Source: Ectothiorhodospiraceae bacterium (lineage in GTDB: Bacteria > Pseudomonadota > Gammaproteobacteria > HK1). Taken from it: 64,000 nucleotides of DNA. The stretch lies in the NCBI GenBank assembly GCA_024234875.1, contig JACKNM010000002.1, positions 62,001-126,000 of the forward strand, read 5' to 3'. Position 1 is the first letter of the stretch, and each line of letters begins with the position of its first letter. The notes below the pieces were generated by a model. That model was not told where the DNA came from and made no database searches. It saw only the letters and a list, made by a program, of their open reading frames with translations. This document shows, in pieces, positions 34,115-42,463 of this stretch. A program made the position numbers and the translations under genes.

Positions 34115-35119
34115 ATGAACAAGCCACTGCAGGACGTCCTCGGTCGCGCGGCCCGGACGCAGGCCACCGGGTACGTGTTCGCCTTTCCGCCCCCGCACGA
34201 TGGCGGGGAGTTCGCCATGCTCACGCTCGTCGACGGCAAGGTCGTGGCCGCCGAGGACTCCAACGACGCCGGTCCCGAGGTGCTGTGGACCCTGATCGCG
34301 CGCGACAGCGGCCGCGTGGTGCTCTCGGAGACCACGGTCGACACCGACAGCATCCACGCGGCGATCGAGGACGACGCGCGGACGACCTGGGAGACGGCGC
34401 TCGATCTCGATTCCGAGCTGCTCGCCCTGGCGCCGGAGGACGAGCCACCGGCGGACGACGGCGACGGCCCGCGGACGCATCCGCTGGGGGTGCGCGAGCA
34501 GGCCGAGGCCGAGGCGCTGCTCGCGGCGCTGGAGGCATCGTCGTGGGAGACGCGTGACGACATCGCGCCAGGGCGCGCGCTCGACGCGGCGGAGCCAGCG
34601 CACGACCGCCCGGCTCCGGTCGGTGCCGCGGACACCATCGCCACAGACCATTCGTCAGCCGTCCGCTCCCCGCTGGAGACGGCCACGCGCGAGGTGGTGC
34701 GCTCGCTGCTCGGCCCACAGGCGATGGCGGAGGTCGACGCCGCGGCGCGGCTCCACCCACCGCCGGAACGGCCGAGGGCGTTCCTCGACACGGTGCGCGA
34801 GCTGGTCGGTCGCTTCTACGACGCGTCGCTGCTGGAGCGGCGGTTCGACCACCTCTACCGCGAGGTGGATGCCACCGACTCGGACGACACCGCGGTGGTG
34901 GCGATCGCCGCGGCCACCATCGAGTCGTTGCTCGGGGCTCGAGCGGCCGAGCAGGTGCACCGCGTCGCCCGCGAGCACCCGCCGTCCGCCGAGCCGGAGG
35001 CATTCCTCACCGCCGCGCGCGCACTGGCCGCGGGGCTCTACTCCGACAGCGCGGTGCGTATCGCCTTCGCGCCGGTCGAGCGCAGCCTGTCGACGACGCG
35101 GAGGGCGCGACATGCTTGA
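34115..35119 (+). CDS. DUF4388-like protein with an internal duplication
   Basis: 334 residues, unknown function, cytoplasmic. Residues 17-75 (a GYVFAF start, LTLVDGKVVAAED and GRVVLSE) resemble the DUF4388 type of small regulatory domain found in bacterial signalling proteins, a weak resemblance. An acidic, low-complexity linker (105-185) follows. The C-terminal half is a duplicated ~60-residue helical unit: 191-251 (SLLG, HPPP, RFYD) and 266-326 (SLLG, HPPS, GLYS) share the order of these motifs. Start ATG 34115 has GGGAG 5-6 bases upstream. Its stop overlaps the next start by 8 bp, so it heads a tightly coupled three-gene operon. Confidence 0.8.
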   Translation: MNKPLQDVLGRAARTQATGYVFAFPPPHDGGEFAMLTLVDGKVVAAEDSNDAGPEVLWTLIARDSGRVVLSETTVDTDSIHAAIEDDARTTWETALDLDSELLALAPEDEPPADDGDGPRTHPLGVREQAEAEALLAALEASSWETRDDIAPGRALDAAEPAHDRPAPVGAADTIATDHSSAVRSPLETATREVVRSLLGPQAMAEVDAAARLHPPPERPRAFLDTVRELVGRFYDASLLERRFDHLYREVDATDSDDTAVVAIAAATIESLLGARAAEQVHRVAREHPPSAEPEAFLTAARALAAGLYSDSAVRIAFAPVERSLSTTRRARHA

Positions 35120-35426
35120 GGTTCTCGACACCGCTGGTCTGGTTGCCTGGATCGCCGCCGCCGCGAGCGCGATGGCGGTGCAGCGCTACATGCGCAGCCG
35201 CGGATGGACGGTGCTGATGGTCGGCGCCTGCCTGGTGGTGCTGCGCCAGCTCCTCGAGTTCGCGCCCGGCTACGCCGAGGCCGCGACCTCGGCATCGATC
35301 CCGAACGTCTACATGCTCCGTTACCTGGTCGGTGGCGCGGCCGCGGTGGTGCTGCTGGTCGGCGTGATGATGCTCTGGCAGCAGATGGTGGTGACCCGGA
35401 CCCTGCTCGAGGGCGGCGACCGATGA
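35112..35426 (+). CDS. small membrane protein, unknown, second gene of the operon
   Basis: 104 residues with three predicted membrane segments (about 7-23, 33-48, 68-90). The two overlaps, 8 bp with the upstream gene and 4 bp (ATGA) with the downstream gene, argue that it is real despite its size. Family not recognised. The architecture resembles the N-terminal sensing or anchoring part of a membrane signalling complex, which is inference. Confidence 0.72.
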   Translation: MLEVLDTAGLVAWIAAAASAMAVQRYMRSRGWTVLMVGACLVVLRQLLEFAPGYAEAATSASIPNVYMLRYLVGGAAAVVLLVGVMMLWQQMVVTRTLLEGGDR

Positions 35427-35848
35427 GGGCGCGAGTCTCGCCCCGACTGTCGACCGCCGCCGGGCTCGCCAGCCTTGCCACCGACGCCGCCGCGCTCTCG
35501 CCGACCAACGCGAACGTCCGGCTGCTCGAGGACACGATGTGGGTGTTCGTCTTCGTGATGCTGCTGGCGCTCGCGGTCGGCATGCGCCGGCTGAGCGCCG
35601 GAACGATGCGCACGAGCTACGTGATGCTCGCCGTCGCCGGGTGCTGCGGGCTCGGCTGGAAGGGCCTCGGCGTGGTCAAGCGCGTGTTCGGTCTGACCTC
35701 GCCAGCCTGGCTGCTCGACGTCGCGCGCGAGGCCTGCGAGGCGCTCGCCGGCGTGATGCTGACCGTGGGCTTCGTGATGCTGGCCCACGCGTTGGTGACT
35801 CGATTCCGCGACCTCCAGCGCACCGGCTCTCAGTACACCTCCTCGTAG
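35423..35848 (+). CDS. membrane protein, unknown, third gene of the operon
   Basis: 141 residues, three membrane segments (about 38-56, 64-82, 108-128) after a signal-like N-terminus. ATG 35423 overlaps the previous stop by 4 bp. Its last codons overlap the end of the convergent glutamine-synthetase gene by 19 bp (35830-35848). No recognised family. Together with the preceding two genes it forms a compact unit of one soluble and two membrane proteins. Confidence 0.72.
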   Translation: MRARVSPRLSTAAGLASLATDAAALSPTNANVRLLEDTMWVFVFVMLLALAVGMRRLSAGTMRTSYVMLAVAGCCGLGWKGLGVVKRVFGLTSPAWLLDVAREACEALAGVMLTVGFVMLAHALVTRFRDLQRTGSQYTSS

Positions 35849-37149
35849 GCGACGTAGCGCGCGGATTCCGCCATCGCCTCCACCAGCGCGATCTCGTGGC
35901 GCTTGTGGGCGACGTAGATGTCGCAGAACCGCCCGGGGAACCAGGCTCGAGCGGTCGGGCTGGCCTCGAGGCGGTCGAGCGCGGCGGCGAGCGAGGTCGG
36001 CAGGCGAACCAGGCCGCGCGCCGCCAGCGCCGACGGCTCCAGCCGTGACAGGTCCTGCGCGGTGACCTCGGGCGGTGGCAGGCCGTCCTCGACCCCCTGC
36101 GCGCCGGCGTGGACGATCGCGGCCAGCGCGAGGTAGGGAGAGGCGGCGGCGTCGGCCGCCCGGTACTCGAAGTTGTACTGCCGTGCCGCGCTCTGCGCAT
36201 GACGCTCGGTGACCGGGCACAGCCGCACCGCCGCCTCGCGATCGCGCAGGCCGAGATTGTTGAACGCGGCGCTCCAGCGATGCGGCGTGAGCCGCGCGTA
36301 GGAGATCACCGACGGCGCGGTGAAGGCCACGATCGACTCCAGGTGCGCGAGCACGCCGGCGACGAATGCACCGGTGAGTGCCGACATGCCGTGCGGACCA
36401 CCCGGGTCGTGGGTGACCGGCTCGCCGCTCGCGTCGACGAAGCTCGCATGGACGTGGACCCCGTTGCCGACCCCGGCGGGATCGCGGATGGGCGTGAAGG
36501 TCGCATCCTCCCCGAGCTCGAGGGCCGCCGCGCGGACCAGCTCGCGCAACACCACCGCGGCATCGGCAGCGCGTACCCCGATCTCCGGCGCCACCGTGAC
36601 CTCGTACTGGTCGGCACCGTACTCGCGCATGAACGTGTCCGACTGATAGCCCGCGGCGTCGATCGCGCCCATCACCGCCTCGCCGAAGGCGCGGCGAGCC
36701 TCGAACCCGGCCATCGAGTACGCGTCACCGCGCGGGCGGGCCGGGCCCTTGAGCTGGAACTCGTGCTCGAACGCCGCGCGCAGGCGCACTCCGGCAACGC
36801 GCTCGAGGCGCGCGAGCGCGGACTTGAGGATCGATCGGGTGCAGCATTCCCACGGCGTGCCGTCGAGCTCGAGGATGTCGCCGAGGGCGAAGTCGCGCGG
36901 TGGAGCGCGACCACCGAGGTCGATCTCGAACCGCGCCTCGGGGTCGGGGACCAACAGCAGATCGCCCAGCGCCCCGTAGGGGCTCTCGGCGATGGCGTCG
37001 AAGCAGGTGATCTGGACGTTGGTCGGGGTCCAGCCGACGCCGCGCGCCGCGCGCTCGCCGAGCCGGGCGGCGGGGAAGGCCTTGCCGCGGACCTTGCCGG
37101 CGATGTCCGAGGTCGCGACGAAGAGCAGGGGCTCGCGGAGCATCGGCAT
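35830..37149 (-). CDS. glutamine-synthetase-family (GlnA/PuuA-like) ligase
   Basis: 439 residues, usual size for class I GS-like enzymes that join a carboxylate to ammonia or an amine at the expense of ATP (glutamate, gamma-glutamyl-polyamine or related). Seen: catalytic/metal EHEF, GNGVHVHASF (the GMHVH-type motif of the active site), RLTPHRWSAAFNN and the NFEYRAADAAASPYLALAA end. Start ATG 37149 follows GGAGACC; the much longer frame upstream is unsupported. The adenylylation Tyr could not be identified. A perfect palindrome and a TTGACA -35 lie in the divergent gap. Given the neighbouring N-formylglutamate amidohydrolase and isochorismatase, it is likely an amine- or glutamyl-degradation enzyme rather than the primary GS. 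Confidence 0.92.
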   Translation of the reverse strand: MPMLREPLLFVATSDIAGKVRGKAFPAARLGERAARGVGWTPTNVQITCFDAIAESPYGALGDLLLVPDPEARFEIDLGGRAPPRDFALGDILELDGTPWECCTRSILKSALARLERVAGVRLRAAFEHEFQLKGPARPRGDAYSMAGFEARRAFGEAVMGAIDAAGYQSDTFMREYGADQYEVTVAPEIGVRAADAAVVLRELVRAAALELGEDATFTPIRDPAGVGNGVHVHASFVDASGEPVTHDPGGPHGMSALTGAFVAGVLAHLESIVAFTAPSVISYARLTPHRWSAAFNNLGLRDREAAVRLCPVTERHAQSAARQYNFEYRAADAAASPYLALAAIVHAGAQGVEDGLPPPEVTAQDLSRLEPSALAARGLVRLPTSLAAALDRLEASPTARAWFPGRFCDIYVAHKRHEIALVEAMAESARYVAYEEVY

Positions 37150-37182
37150 CGCTGGTCTCCTCGTCGGGCGCGGACAGGCCGA

Positions 37183-37211
37183 AATGTCCCGGCCCGCCCC
37201 CCGCCTGTCAA
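37183..37211 (-). promoter_or_regulatory. promoter candidate of the GS-like gene
   Basis: Minus-strand TTGACA (37211-37206), 17-bp spacer, GACATT (37188-37183, 3/6), 34 bp before the ATG at 37149. The -35 box is inside one arm of the palindrome at 37205-37232. Confidence 0.4.
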
Positions 37212-37232
37212 CCGCGCGACTGTCGTTGACAG
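37205..37232. promoter_or_regulatory. palindromic operator CTGTCAAC-N12-GTTGACAG
   Basis: Two 8-bp arms, perfectly inverted, at 37205-37212 and 37225-37232. Arm centres are 20 bp apart, two helical turns, as expected for a dimer-binding repressor. It lies between the divergent GS-like gene and the N-formylglutamate amidohydrolase gene and overlaps the -35 of the former. Confidence 0.6.
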
Positions 37233-37263
37233 CACCTGCTCGAGTGGCCGAGCCTAGCCGGCG

Positions 37264-38079
37264 ATGCCGTCTCGCCGAGCGACTCGAATGCCCGCCGACG
37301 CCCCCACCCGCTCGCCAGGACCACTGCTCGGTGCGAGCGACCCGGCGGCGGTGGAGGTGGTGAATGCCGATCGGCCGCCCACCGTGGTGTTGGTCTGCGA
37401 GCATGCCGGGCGGGCGCTCCCGGCCGCGCTCGGGACACTCGGCCTCGACGCGCTCGACCTCGCCGACCACATCGCGTGGGACATCGGCGCCGCCACCGTG
37501 GCGAGGAGCATGGCTCGACGACTGGACGCCCCCCTGGTGCTGCAGGCGTACAGCCGGCTGGTCATCGACTGCAATCGACCGCTCGACGCGCCCGATTCGA
37601 TTCCCCCGGTGAGCGACGGGCGGGTCATCCCCGGCAACGCGGAGCTCACGGCGGCGACCCGCGCGGCGCGGGCGCGCGAGGTGTTCGTGCCGTACCAGGA
37701 CGCGGTCGCCGCGCAGCTCGACCGCCCCGGCTGCCGTGCCGCGTTCTCGATCCACAGCTTCACCCCGGTGATGGCGGGGGTGCGCCGCCCGTGGGACGCG
37801 GGGCTGCTGTTTCGCGACGACACGCGAACGTCGTCGTCGCTCGCGCGCGTGCTACGTCTTCACGCGCCCGAGCTGCACATCGGGCTCAACCAGCCCTACA
37901 CCATCGACGCTCGGACCGACTGGTTCGTACCCTGCCAGGCGGAGCCCCGTGGCCTCGCCCACAGCCTGATCGAGATCCGCAACGACCACTTGCGCGCCGA
38001 GGACGGTTGCGAGCGCTGGGCACGCCGCCTGGCTGATGCGATCACCTCGGTGATGGAGGAGATGGAGAGGTGCAACTGA
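37264..38079 (+). CDS. N-formylglutamate amidohydrolase-family protein
   Basis: 271 residues. Zinc-type amidohydrolase that releases formate from N-formylglutamate or acts on related amides (FGase family, HutG2-like). Visible: VVLVCEHAGRALP start, LVIDCNRPL and the histidine/Asp region SIHSFTPVMAG. ATG 37264 is used; ATG 37288 is the alternative and would fit the conserved N-terminus as well. It forms an operon with the isochorismatase gene (10-bp overlap) and is divergent from the GS-like gene. Confidence 0.88.
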   Translation: MPSRRATRMPADAPTRSPGPLLGASDPAAVEVVNADRPPTVVLVCEHAGRALPAALGTLGLDALDLADHIAWDIGAATVARSMARRLDAPLVLQAYSRLVIDCNRPLDAPDSIPPVSDGRVIPGNAELTAATRAARAREVFVPYQDAVAAQLDRPGCRAAFSIHSFTPVMAGVRRPWDAGLLFRDDTRTSSSLARVLRLHAPELHIGLNQPYTIDARTDWFVPCQAEPRGLAHSLIEIRNDHLRAEDGCERWARRLADAITSVMEEMERCN

Positions 38080-38720
38080 CGCGTGAGGTTCCACTCGTGC
38101 CGCGCGAGTCGGCGCTGTTGTTCATCGACGTGCAGAACTTCAGCGCCCACCGTGATGGCGGCGAGTTCGCCACACTGACACCCGAGGAGCGCGAGGCGCG
38201 CTTCGGTTGGTTCTTCGACCGGTTCGAGCGCGTGGTCCTGCCGAGCATGCAGCGGCTGCAACGCATCTGCCGGGCCGCCGGGGTCGAGGTGATGTACACG
38301 ACCATCGAGAGCCTCACTCTCGACGGGCGCGACCGCAGCCTCGACTACAAGATCACCGGCTTCCACGTCCCCCGTGGCTCATGGGACGGTCGCGTGCTCG
38401 ATGCGCTGGCCCCGGGCGAGGACGAGATCTGCCTGCCGAAGACCTCGTCGTCGGTCTTCGTGTCCACCCACATCGACTACATCCTGCGCAACCTCGGGGT
38501 GCGCCAGCTCGTGCTGAGCGGACTGGTCACCGATCAGTGCGTGGAGAGCGCGATTCGCGACGCCTGCGACCTCGGCTACCTGGTCACCCAGGTCACCGAC
38601 GCATGCATGACCTACACCCAAGAGCGACACGACGCATCGCTGCGCGCGATCAAGGGCTACTGCCGCCAGGTCACGGTGGCCGAGCTCGAGGCCGAGCTGG
38701 CGTCGTCACCGACCCGTTAG
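38070..38720 (+). CDS. isochorismatase-family cysteine hydrolase
   Basis: 216 residues. Cysteine amidohydrolase fold (nicotinamidase, biuret/ureidoacrylate hydrolase relatives). Catalytic triad D20 (FIDVQN), K124 (LPKTSSSVF) and C157 (VTDQCVES) are all present, with a cis-peptide-like GLVTDQ. It cleaves a small amide to acid and ammonia. Start is GTG 38070, which overlaps the previous gene by 10 bp and has GGAGAG just upstream, so coupling is certain. Operon context with the N-formylglutamate amidohydrolase suggests successive deamidation steps of one pathway. Confidence 0.93.
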   Translation: MQLTREVPLVPRESALLFIDVQNFSAHRDGGEFATLTPEEREARFGWFFDRFERVVLPSMQRLQRICRAAGVEVMYTTIESLTLDGRDRSLDYKITGFHVPRGSWDGRVLDALAPGEDEICLPKTSSSVFVSTHIDYILRNLGVRQLVLSGLVTDQCVESAIRDACDLGYLVTQVTDACMTYTQERHDASLRAIKGYCRQVTVAELEAELASSPTR

Positions 38721-38906
38721 CAGGTTGTTGAAAAGGTGCGTCCTGCACGTTTTCAACTCGCTGCGCCGAAGACGCGGTCTCCGGCTTGGCGACTTACAAC
38801 AAGCGCTTACGTGCTTGTTTTAAGCCGGCACGTCCCTTCGACGGCGCTCAGGGCAAGCCATGTGCCGGGCGCAGGCTGCCGAAGAACCGAGTTCTTCAAC
38901 AGCCTT
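38721..38906. mobile_element. MITE-like / insertion-element remnant, about 185 bp, non-coding
   Basis: The ends AGGTTGTTGAAAAG (from 38722) and, inverted, AGGCTGTTGAAGAA (complement of 38892-38905) agree at 11 of 13 positions, and this terminus type is common among IS elements. No transposase or open frame inside. It starts right after the isochorismatase stop and contains a long hairpin. A flanking target duplication is not obvious. Confidence 0.4.
38727..38757. terminator. hairpin at the 3' end of the isochorismatase gene
   Basis: 12-bp stem with one mismatch (GTTGAAAA paired with TTTTCAAC; GTGC with GCAC) and a 5-base loop, starting seven bases after the TAG. It could terminate the operon or simply be part of the MITE end. 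No T tract follows. Confidence 0.4.
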
Positions 38907-38992
38907 TCATCGAACTACACGTAACGACCTGATTTCAGTGGCTGCGGCTTTGCTAGCTCGCTGAGCCTGCCTGCCCTGAGCTTGTCGAAGGG
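38834..38992. repeat. dispersed CTTCGAC-type repeats, inverted pair
   Basis: CCCTTCGACGGCGCTCAGGG (38834-38853) and, in inverse orientation, CTGCCCTGAGCTTGTCGAAG (38971-38990) are variants of the same short motif. This kind of repeat is scattered in many bacterial chromosomes. Confidence 0.6.
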
Positions 38993-39000
38993 TCGAAGCG

Positions 39001-39116
39001 CGTGCGCTGAGCCTGTCGAAGCGTATCCCCGAGCACCACCGTCGAGCCGTGGCGCCGAGCCAGGAGTGGCACGGCCGGCGAGGATTGAAGATACGCTTCG
39101 ACAGGCTCAGCGCACG
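39001..39116. repeat. perfect 26-bp inverted repeat, 64-bp spacer
   Basis: 39001-39026 (begins CGTGCGCTGAGCCTGTCGAA) is the exact reverse complement of 39091-39116. A smaller inverted pair GCCGTG/CACGGC is nested inside (39046-39051 and 39070-39075). It carries the same core as the dispersed repeats to the left. The stretch 38721-39226 (506 bp) holds no gene. Confidence 0.75.
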
Positions 39117-39226
39117 GTTCCTCCCGTTCGCGTCCCGAGCGCGCGACCGCCGGTCGTGGGGGCTGTTAGGGGCGGGGCACCATCCCCGCCCGACTCGCCG
39201 GCGCCATGGTGCCGGCGTGGCGTGCG

Positions 39227-40630
39227 TCAGCCGATCACCGGCTCGACGTTCTCGATCGTCCAACGCGCCAACGCCGTCACGTGCGCGTCCTGGCCGGGCA
39301 GGCCGACGACCTGGGCACCGACCGGCAGACCGCCGACGCTCATCAGGGGCATCGAGACACAGGGCGCGAACAGCATCGAGGTCCCGGTGTTGAAGACCGA
39401 GTCACCGGTCGGCCACGGTGCGAGCGGCTGTCCCGGCACGTCTCCCGCCCACGGCGTCGCCGGACCGGGGCAGGCGAGGGTAATCGCGGCGTCGGCAATC
39501 CCGGCGGTGGCGGCGTGCGCCGCCTGCGCCTGCGCGCGACGGAGCAACAGCGCCTGGTAGTCCCGATGGGTCATCGCCTCGGAGCGCGCGAGCCCCGCCT
39601 TCGCACGTGCGCTGACGCCGTCCGGATGCTCGTCGACGAGATTGCGGATCGCCCATCGGTTCTCCCAGGCGGTGATCGAGCTGGCGACCGCGCGCGCGTC
39701 GGCGATCGCACGCTCGAGCGACTCGATCAGTGGGTCGTCACCGCGGCGCAGGAGCGTGATCCCCGCCGACGCCAGGCGCTCGGTCAGGGTCGTGAACGCC
39801 GCCCGCGAGGCATCGTCGAGCTTCGCCCATCCCTCGGTCTCGAGCACCATCAGCCGCGTCGGCCTCAGCGCCGCCGGCGCCGTGTCGGGCCCGCGCAGTC
39901 CGGGAAAGCCGCGGTCGCCGCCGGCGCGCTTGACGATCTCGATCGCCGCGGTCCACATGTCCTCGATGCAGCCGGCGTGGATGCCGTGGGTGCTCATGCT
40001 GGTCGCCTGGCGCTCACCGCGATTGATCCCACCCTGCGACGGCTTGAGCGCGACATTCGCGCAGTAGCCCGAGGGGCGGATGATCGATCCACCCACCTGC
40101 GAGCCGATGGCAGCCGGCATCATGCACGCGCCCACCGCGGCGGCGGAGCCGGACGACGAGCCGCCTGGGGTGCGCGAGGGATCGAACGGATTGGTGGTCG
40201 GCCCGGGATGGTTGCCACCGAGCTCGGCGGTCACCAGCTTTCCGAGCACCACGGCGCCCGCCTGCCGCAACGCCCACACCGCTGCGTTGTCGCGCCGTGG
40301 GAAGTTGCCGCGATAGGCCTCGCAACCCATCTGCGTCGGCATGTCCCGGGTCTCGAGCAGGTCCTTGATGCCGATGGGCATGCCGTCGATCGACGACAAC
40401 GGCTGCCCGGCACGATAGCGCGCGGTGCTGGCGTCGGCCGCCGCGCGTGCCGCCTCGTCGTTGCGCGCGGCGAACGCCCGGACCACCGGCTCGCGCGCCT
40501 CGACCGTCTCCAGGCAGCGCTCGAGATAGGCGCGCGGCGTATCGGTTCCGTCGCGAAACCGCGCTACCGCGTCGTGGAACGTGAGCGGTCGATAGGTCAG
40601 CGGGTCGTAGGCGTGAGAGCGGTCGGACAT
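39227..40630 (-). CDS. amidase-signature-family hydrolase
   Basis: 467 residues. Ser-cisSer-Lys amidase. K89 (GIKDLLET), the GGSSSGSAAA loop (156-165) with the cis-serine and S182 in GSQVGGSII as nucleophile are all present; the usual Asp of GSDTGGS is replaced by Gln-Val. Hydrolyses an amide of unknown structure. ATG 40630 has GAGGAA upstream; the frame further upstream encodes Arg-rich nonsense. It begins right after the repeat region and is leftward, downstream of the TerB-like gene. Confidence 0.92.
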   Translation of the reverse strand: MSDRSHAYDPLTYRPLTFHDAVARFRDGTDTPRAYLERCLETVEAREPVVRAFAARNDEAARAAADASTARYRAGQPLSSIDGMPIGIKDLLETRDMPTQMGCEAYRGNFPRRDNAAVWALRQAGAVVLGKLVTAELGGNHPGPTTNPFDPSRTPGGSSSGSAAAVGACMMPAAIGSQVGGSIIRPSGYCANVALKPSQGGINRGERQATSMSTHGIHAGCIEDMWTAAIEIVKRAGGDRGFPGLRGPDTAPAALRPTRLMVLETEGWAKLDDASRAAFTTLTERLASAGITLLRRGDDPLIESLERAIADARAVASSITAWENRWAIRNLVDEHPDGVSARAKAGLARSEAMTHRDYQALLLRRAQAQAAHAATAGIADAAITLACPGPATPWAGDVPGQPLAPWPTGDSVFNTGTSMLFAPCVSMPLMSVGGLPVGAQVVGLPGQDAHVTALARWTIENVEPVIG

Positions 40631-40763
40631 CGTGCGGTTCCTCGCTTGAGTCGCTCGGTCGCGGCGACTCGGAATCGCACTCTGGCGTGGCCACCGCGGA
40701 CGCGGACGAAGATAGCACGCCGCAACCGCGCACCACGCCCCGCCGAGCCTGGCGCCGTGGCGG

Positions 40764-42263
40764 CTACTGCGCCAACGCGCAGGCGACGGTGACCGCCCCC
40801 CCGCTCTGGCTCGTGATGTGCAAGCTGGCGAGCTGGTTCTGCAGGAACTGCGCAACGCTCCCGAGGTCGGCATCGACCCGCGCGCGCGCCTCGGCGTCGC
40901 ATGTCGGATCCGTGATCGTCACCACCACCTCGATTGCTCCGGTGAAGCGCGCGTCCTGGGCCGCGGCCTGGGCGTAACCGCGGACCACGTGCTGCAGGTT
41001 CGGATTCAGACCCTCGACGTCACCACACTCGATGGCGATTCGCAGCGCGCCGCCACCCGGCGACTGGTCGAGTGACGCGCGGTGGACGAACGCCGACTGC
41101 TCCTCGCTCGCCGCGGATTGCGCCGCCTCGCGCGCGCTGGCGACGACCGCCTCGAGTCCGTCGAGTCGACCTCCGATCCGAGCGTCGCGGAGGAGGAACA
41201 CGTCGGGCGCGATCGGCGCCTGCTCCGGATTGAAGTGGCGCACGAGCGCGCAGTGGATGAAGGCCAGGGTCTCCTTGTCGGGCGCCCGATCGATGCGCTC
41301 GACCCCGGTGACGAACAGCTCGCCACGCTGCGGCACGATCGCGATCAGGTGCTCGGCCGACAGCCGCTCGTGCGCCTGGCGCATGATCACCTCGGACAGG
41401 ATTGCCTCGGCCGCGAAGTAGTCGCCGGTGAAGACGAGCCCGCGGACGCGGCCGAGCCCCTCGACCGGCGACTCGAGGTCGATCGACGACCACTGCGCGC
41501 ACTCGGCCAGGCGGCGTTCCAGATTGCGCATGGCGTGGGCGTGGAGGACGTCGAGCGTCAGACCTTCGCCGACGCTGTCCGCGGGGACGAACTCGACCGT
41601 CTCCGGGCGGTCCTGCACGTAACCGACGACCGGATCGGAGGGCGCCCCCTCGCCGCGCGCGAGGAGCGGTCGCATCGCCACGTGCTCACGCGCCGACTCC
41701 GCCCACTGCGCTGGCTTCAGCGCCGGAAAGAGTGCGTCGGTGAGCACCCGGCCGTCCGCGGCGCCGTCGGGCCCCGCCGCCGCTCGCCGTGGCGGCGCGT
41801 CGGTCGGATCACCATTGTCGTCGACCAGGCCGAAGGCGGTCGCGATCAACGTGAGCATGGCCGACTCGGTCTTGCCGACCTTGCGCGTCATCCGGCTCAG
41901 CCAACCACCGGAGGACTCGGCGACGCGTAGGACGATCCCGTAGAGGGCGCGCTTGTAGTGCCACGCGAGATGCGGGTCGAGCGCGTCGTCGATCGCTTCG
42001 GCGAGCCTCCCGAGCTGGGCGGCCGGGCTGTCCAGGCGTCGTTGGGCCGCGGCCATCGCCTGCTCGACCGTGTAGCCGGTCCTCGCCATGACTGCCGCGA
42101 CGATCGCGAACTGCGGCTGCCCCATCGCCTGCGAGAAGGACTCGATCTCGCGCTGCGCGACCTTGCCGTCGGCGGCAGCGACGAGGAGGAAGACGAAAGG
42201 CGCCGAGCAGGCCAGAGCCTCCATGTCGGCCGCTTCTGGGATCGGGAGGGGGTTGGCGGACAT
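40764..42263 (-). CDS. TerB-like domain protein with unknown C-terminal domain
   Basis: 499 residues. The N-terminus (18-150) carries a TerB-like helical fold signature (FLLVAAADGKVAQREIESF), a metal- or membrane-associated stress module also seen in DjlA-type proteins. The middle is low complexity. Residues 290-400 form a mixed domain resembling DUF1444-type sequences (LSAEHLIAIVPQRGELFVTG), which is a weak similarity. No membrane segment. ATG 42263 follows AAGGAGT by 6 bases. It may form a unit with the DUF3592-like gene upstream (200 bp away). Confidence 0.75.
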   Translation of the reverse strand: MSANPLPIPEAADMEALACSAPFVFLLVAAADGKVAQREIESFSQAMGQPQFAIVAAVMARTGYTVEQAMAAAQRRLDSPAAQLGRLAEAIDDALDPHLAWHYKRALYGIVLRVAESSGGWLSRMTRKVGKTESAMLTLIATAFGLVDDNGDPTDAPPRRAAAGPDGAADGRVLTDALFPALKPAQWAESAREHVAMRPLLARGEGAPSDPVVGYVQDRPETVEFVPADSVGEGLTLDVLHAHAMRNLERRLAECAQWSSIDLESPVEGLGRVRGLVFTGDYFAAEAILSEVIMRQAHERLSAEHLIAIVPQRGELFVTGVERIDRAPDKETLAFIHCALVRHFNPEQAPIAPDVFLLRDARIGGRLDGLEAVVASAREAAQSAASEEQSAFVHRASLDQSPGGGALRIAIECGDVEGLNPNLQHVVRGYAQAAAQDARFTGAIEVVVTITDPTCDAEARARVDADLGSVAQFLQNQLASLHITSQSGGAVTVACALAQ

Positions 42264-42463
42264 CGGCGACTCCTTCGAGGACCCCGGCTCGAGCGCCGAG
42301 GGCGTGGGGATGTTTCGACAGGAGTGCTCGACCGACGAGAACGCGGTATCGACGCGGCGCGCGTGGGACCCGACCATCTCCTCGAGGACCTATCGGTCAC
42401 GACCCCGGAGCGCTTGAGGCCTGCGGCCGACGACGCCGTCGCGGGGGCGCGTCCGGCCGCGCC

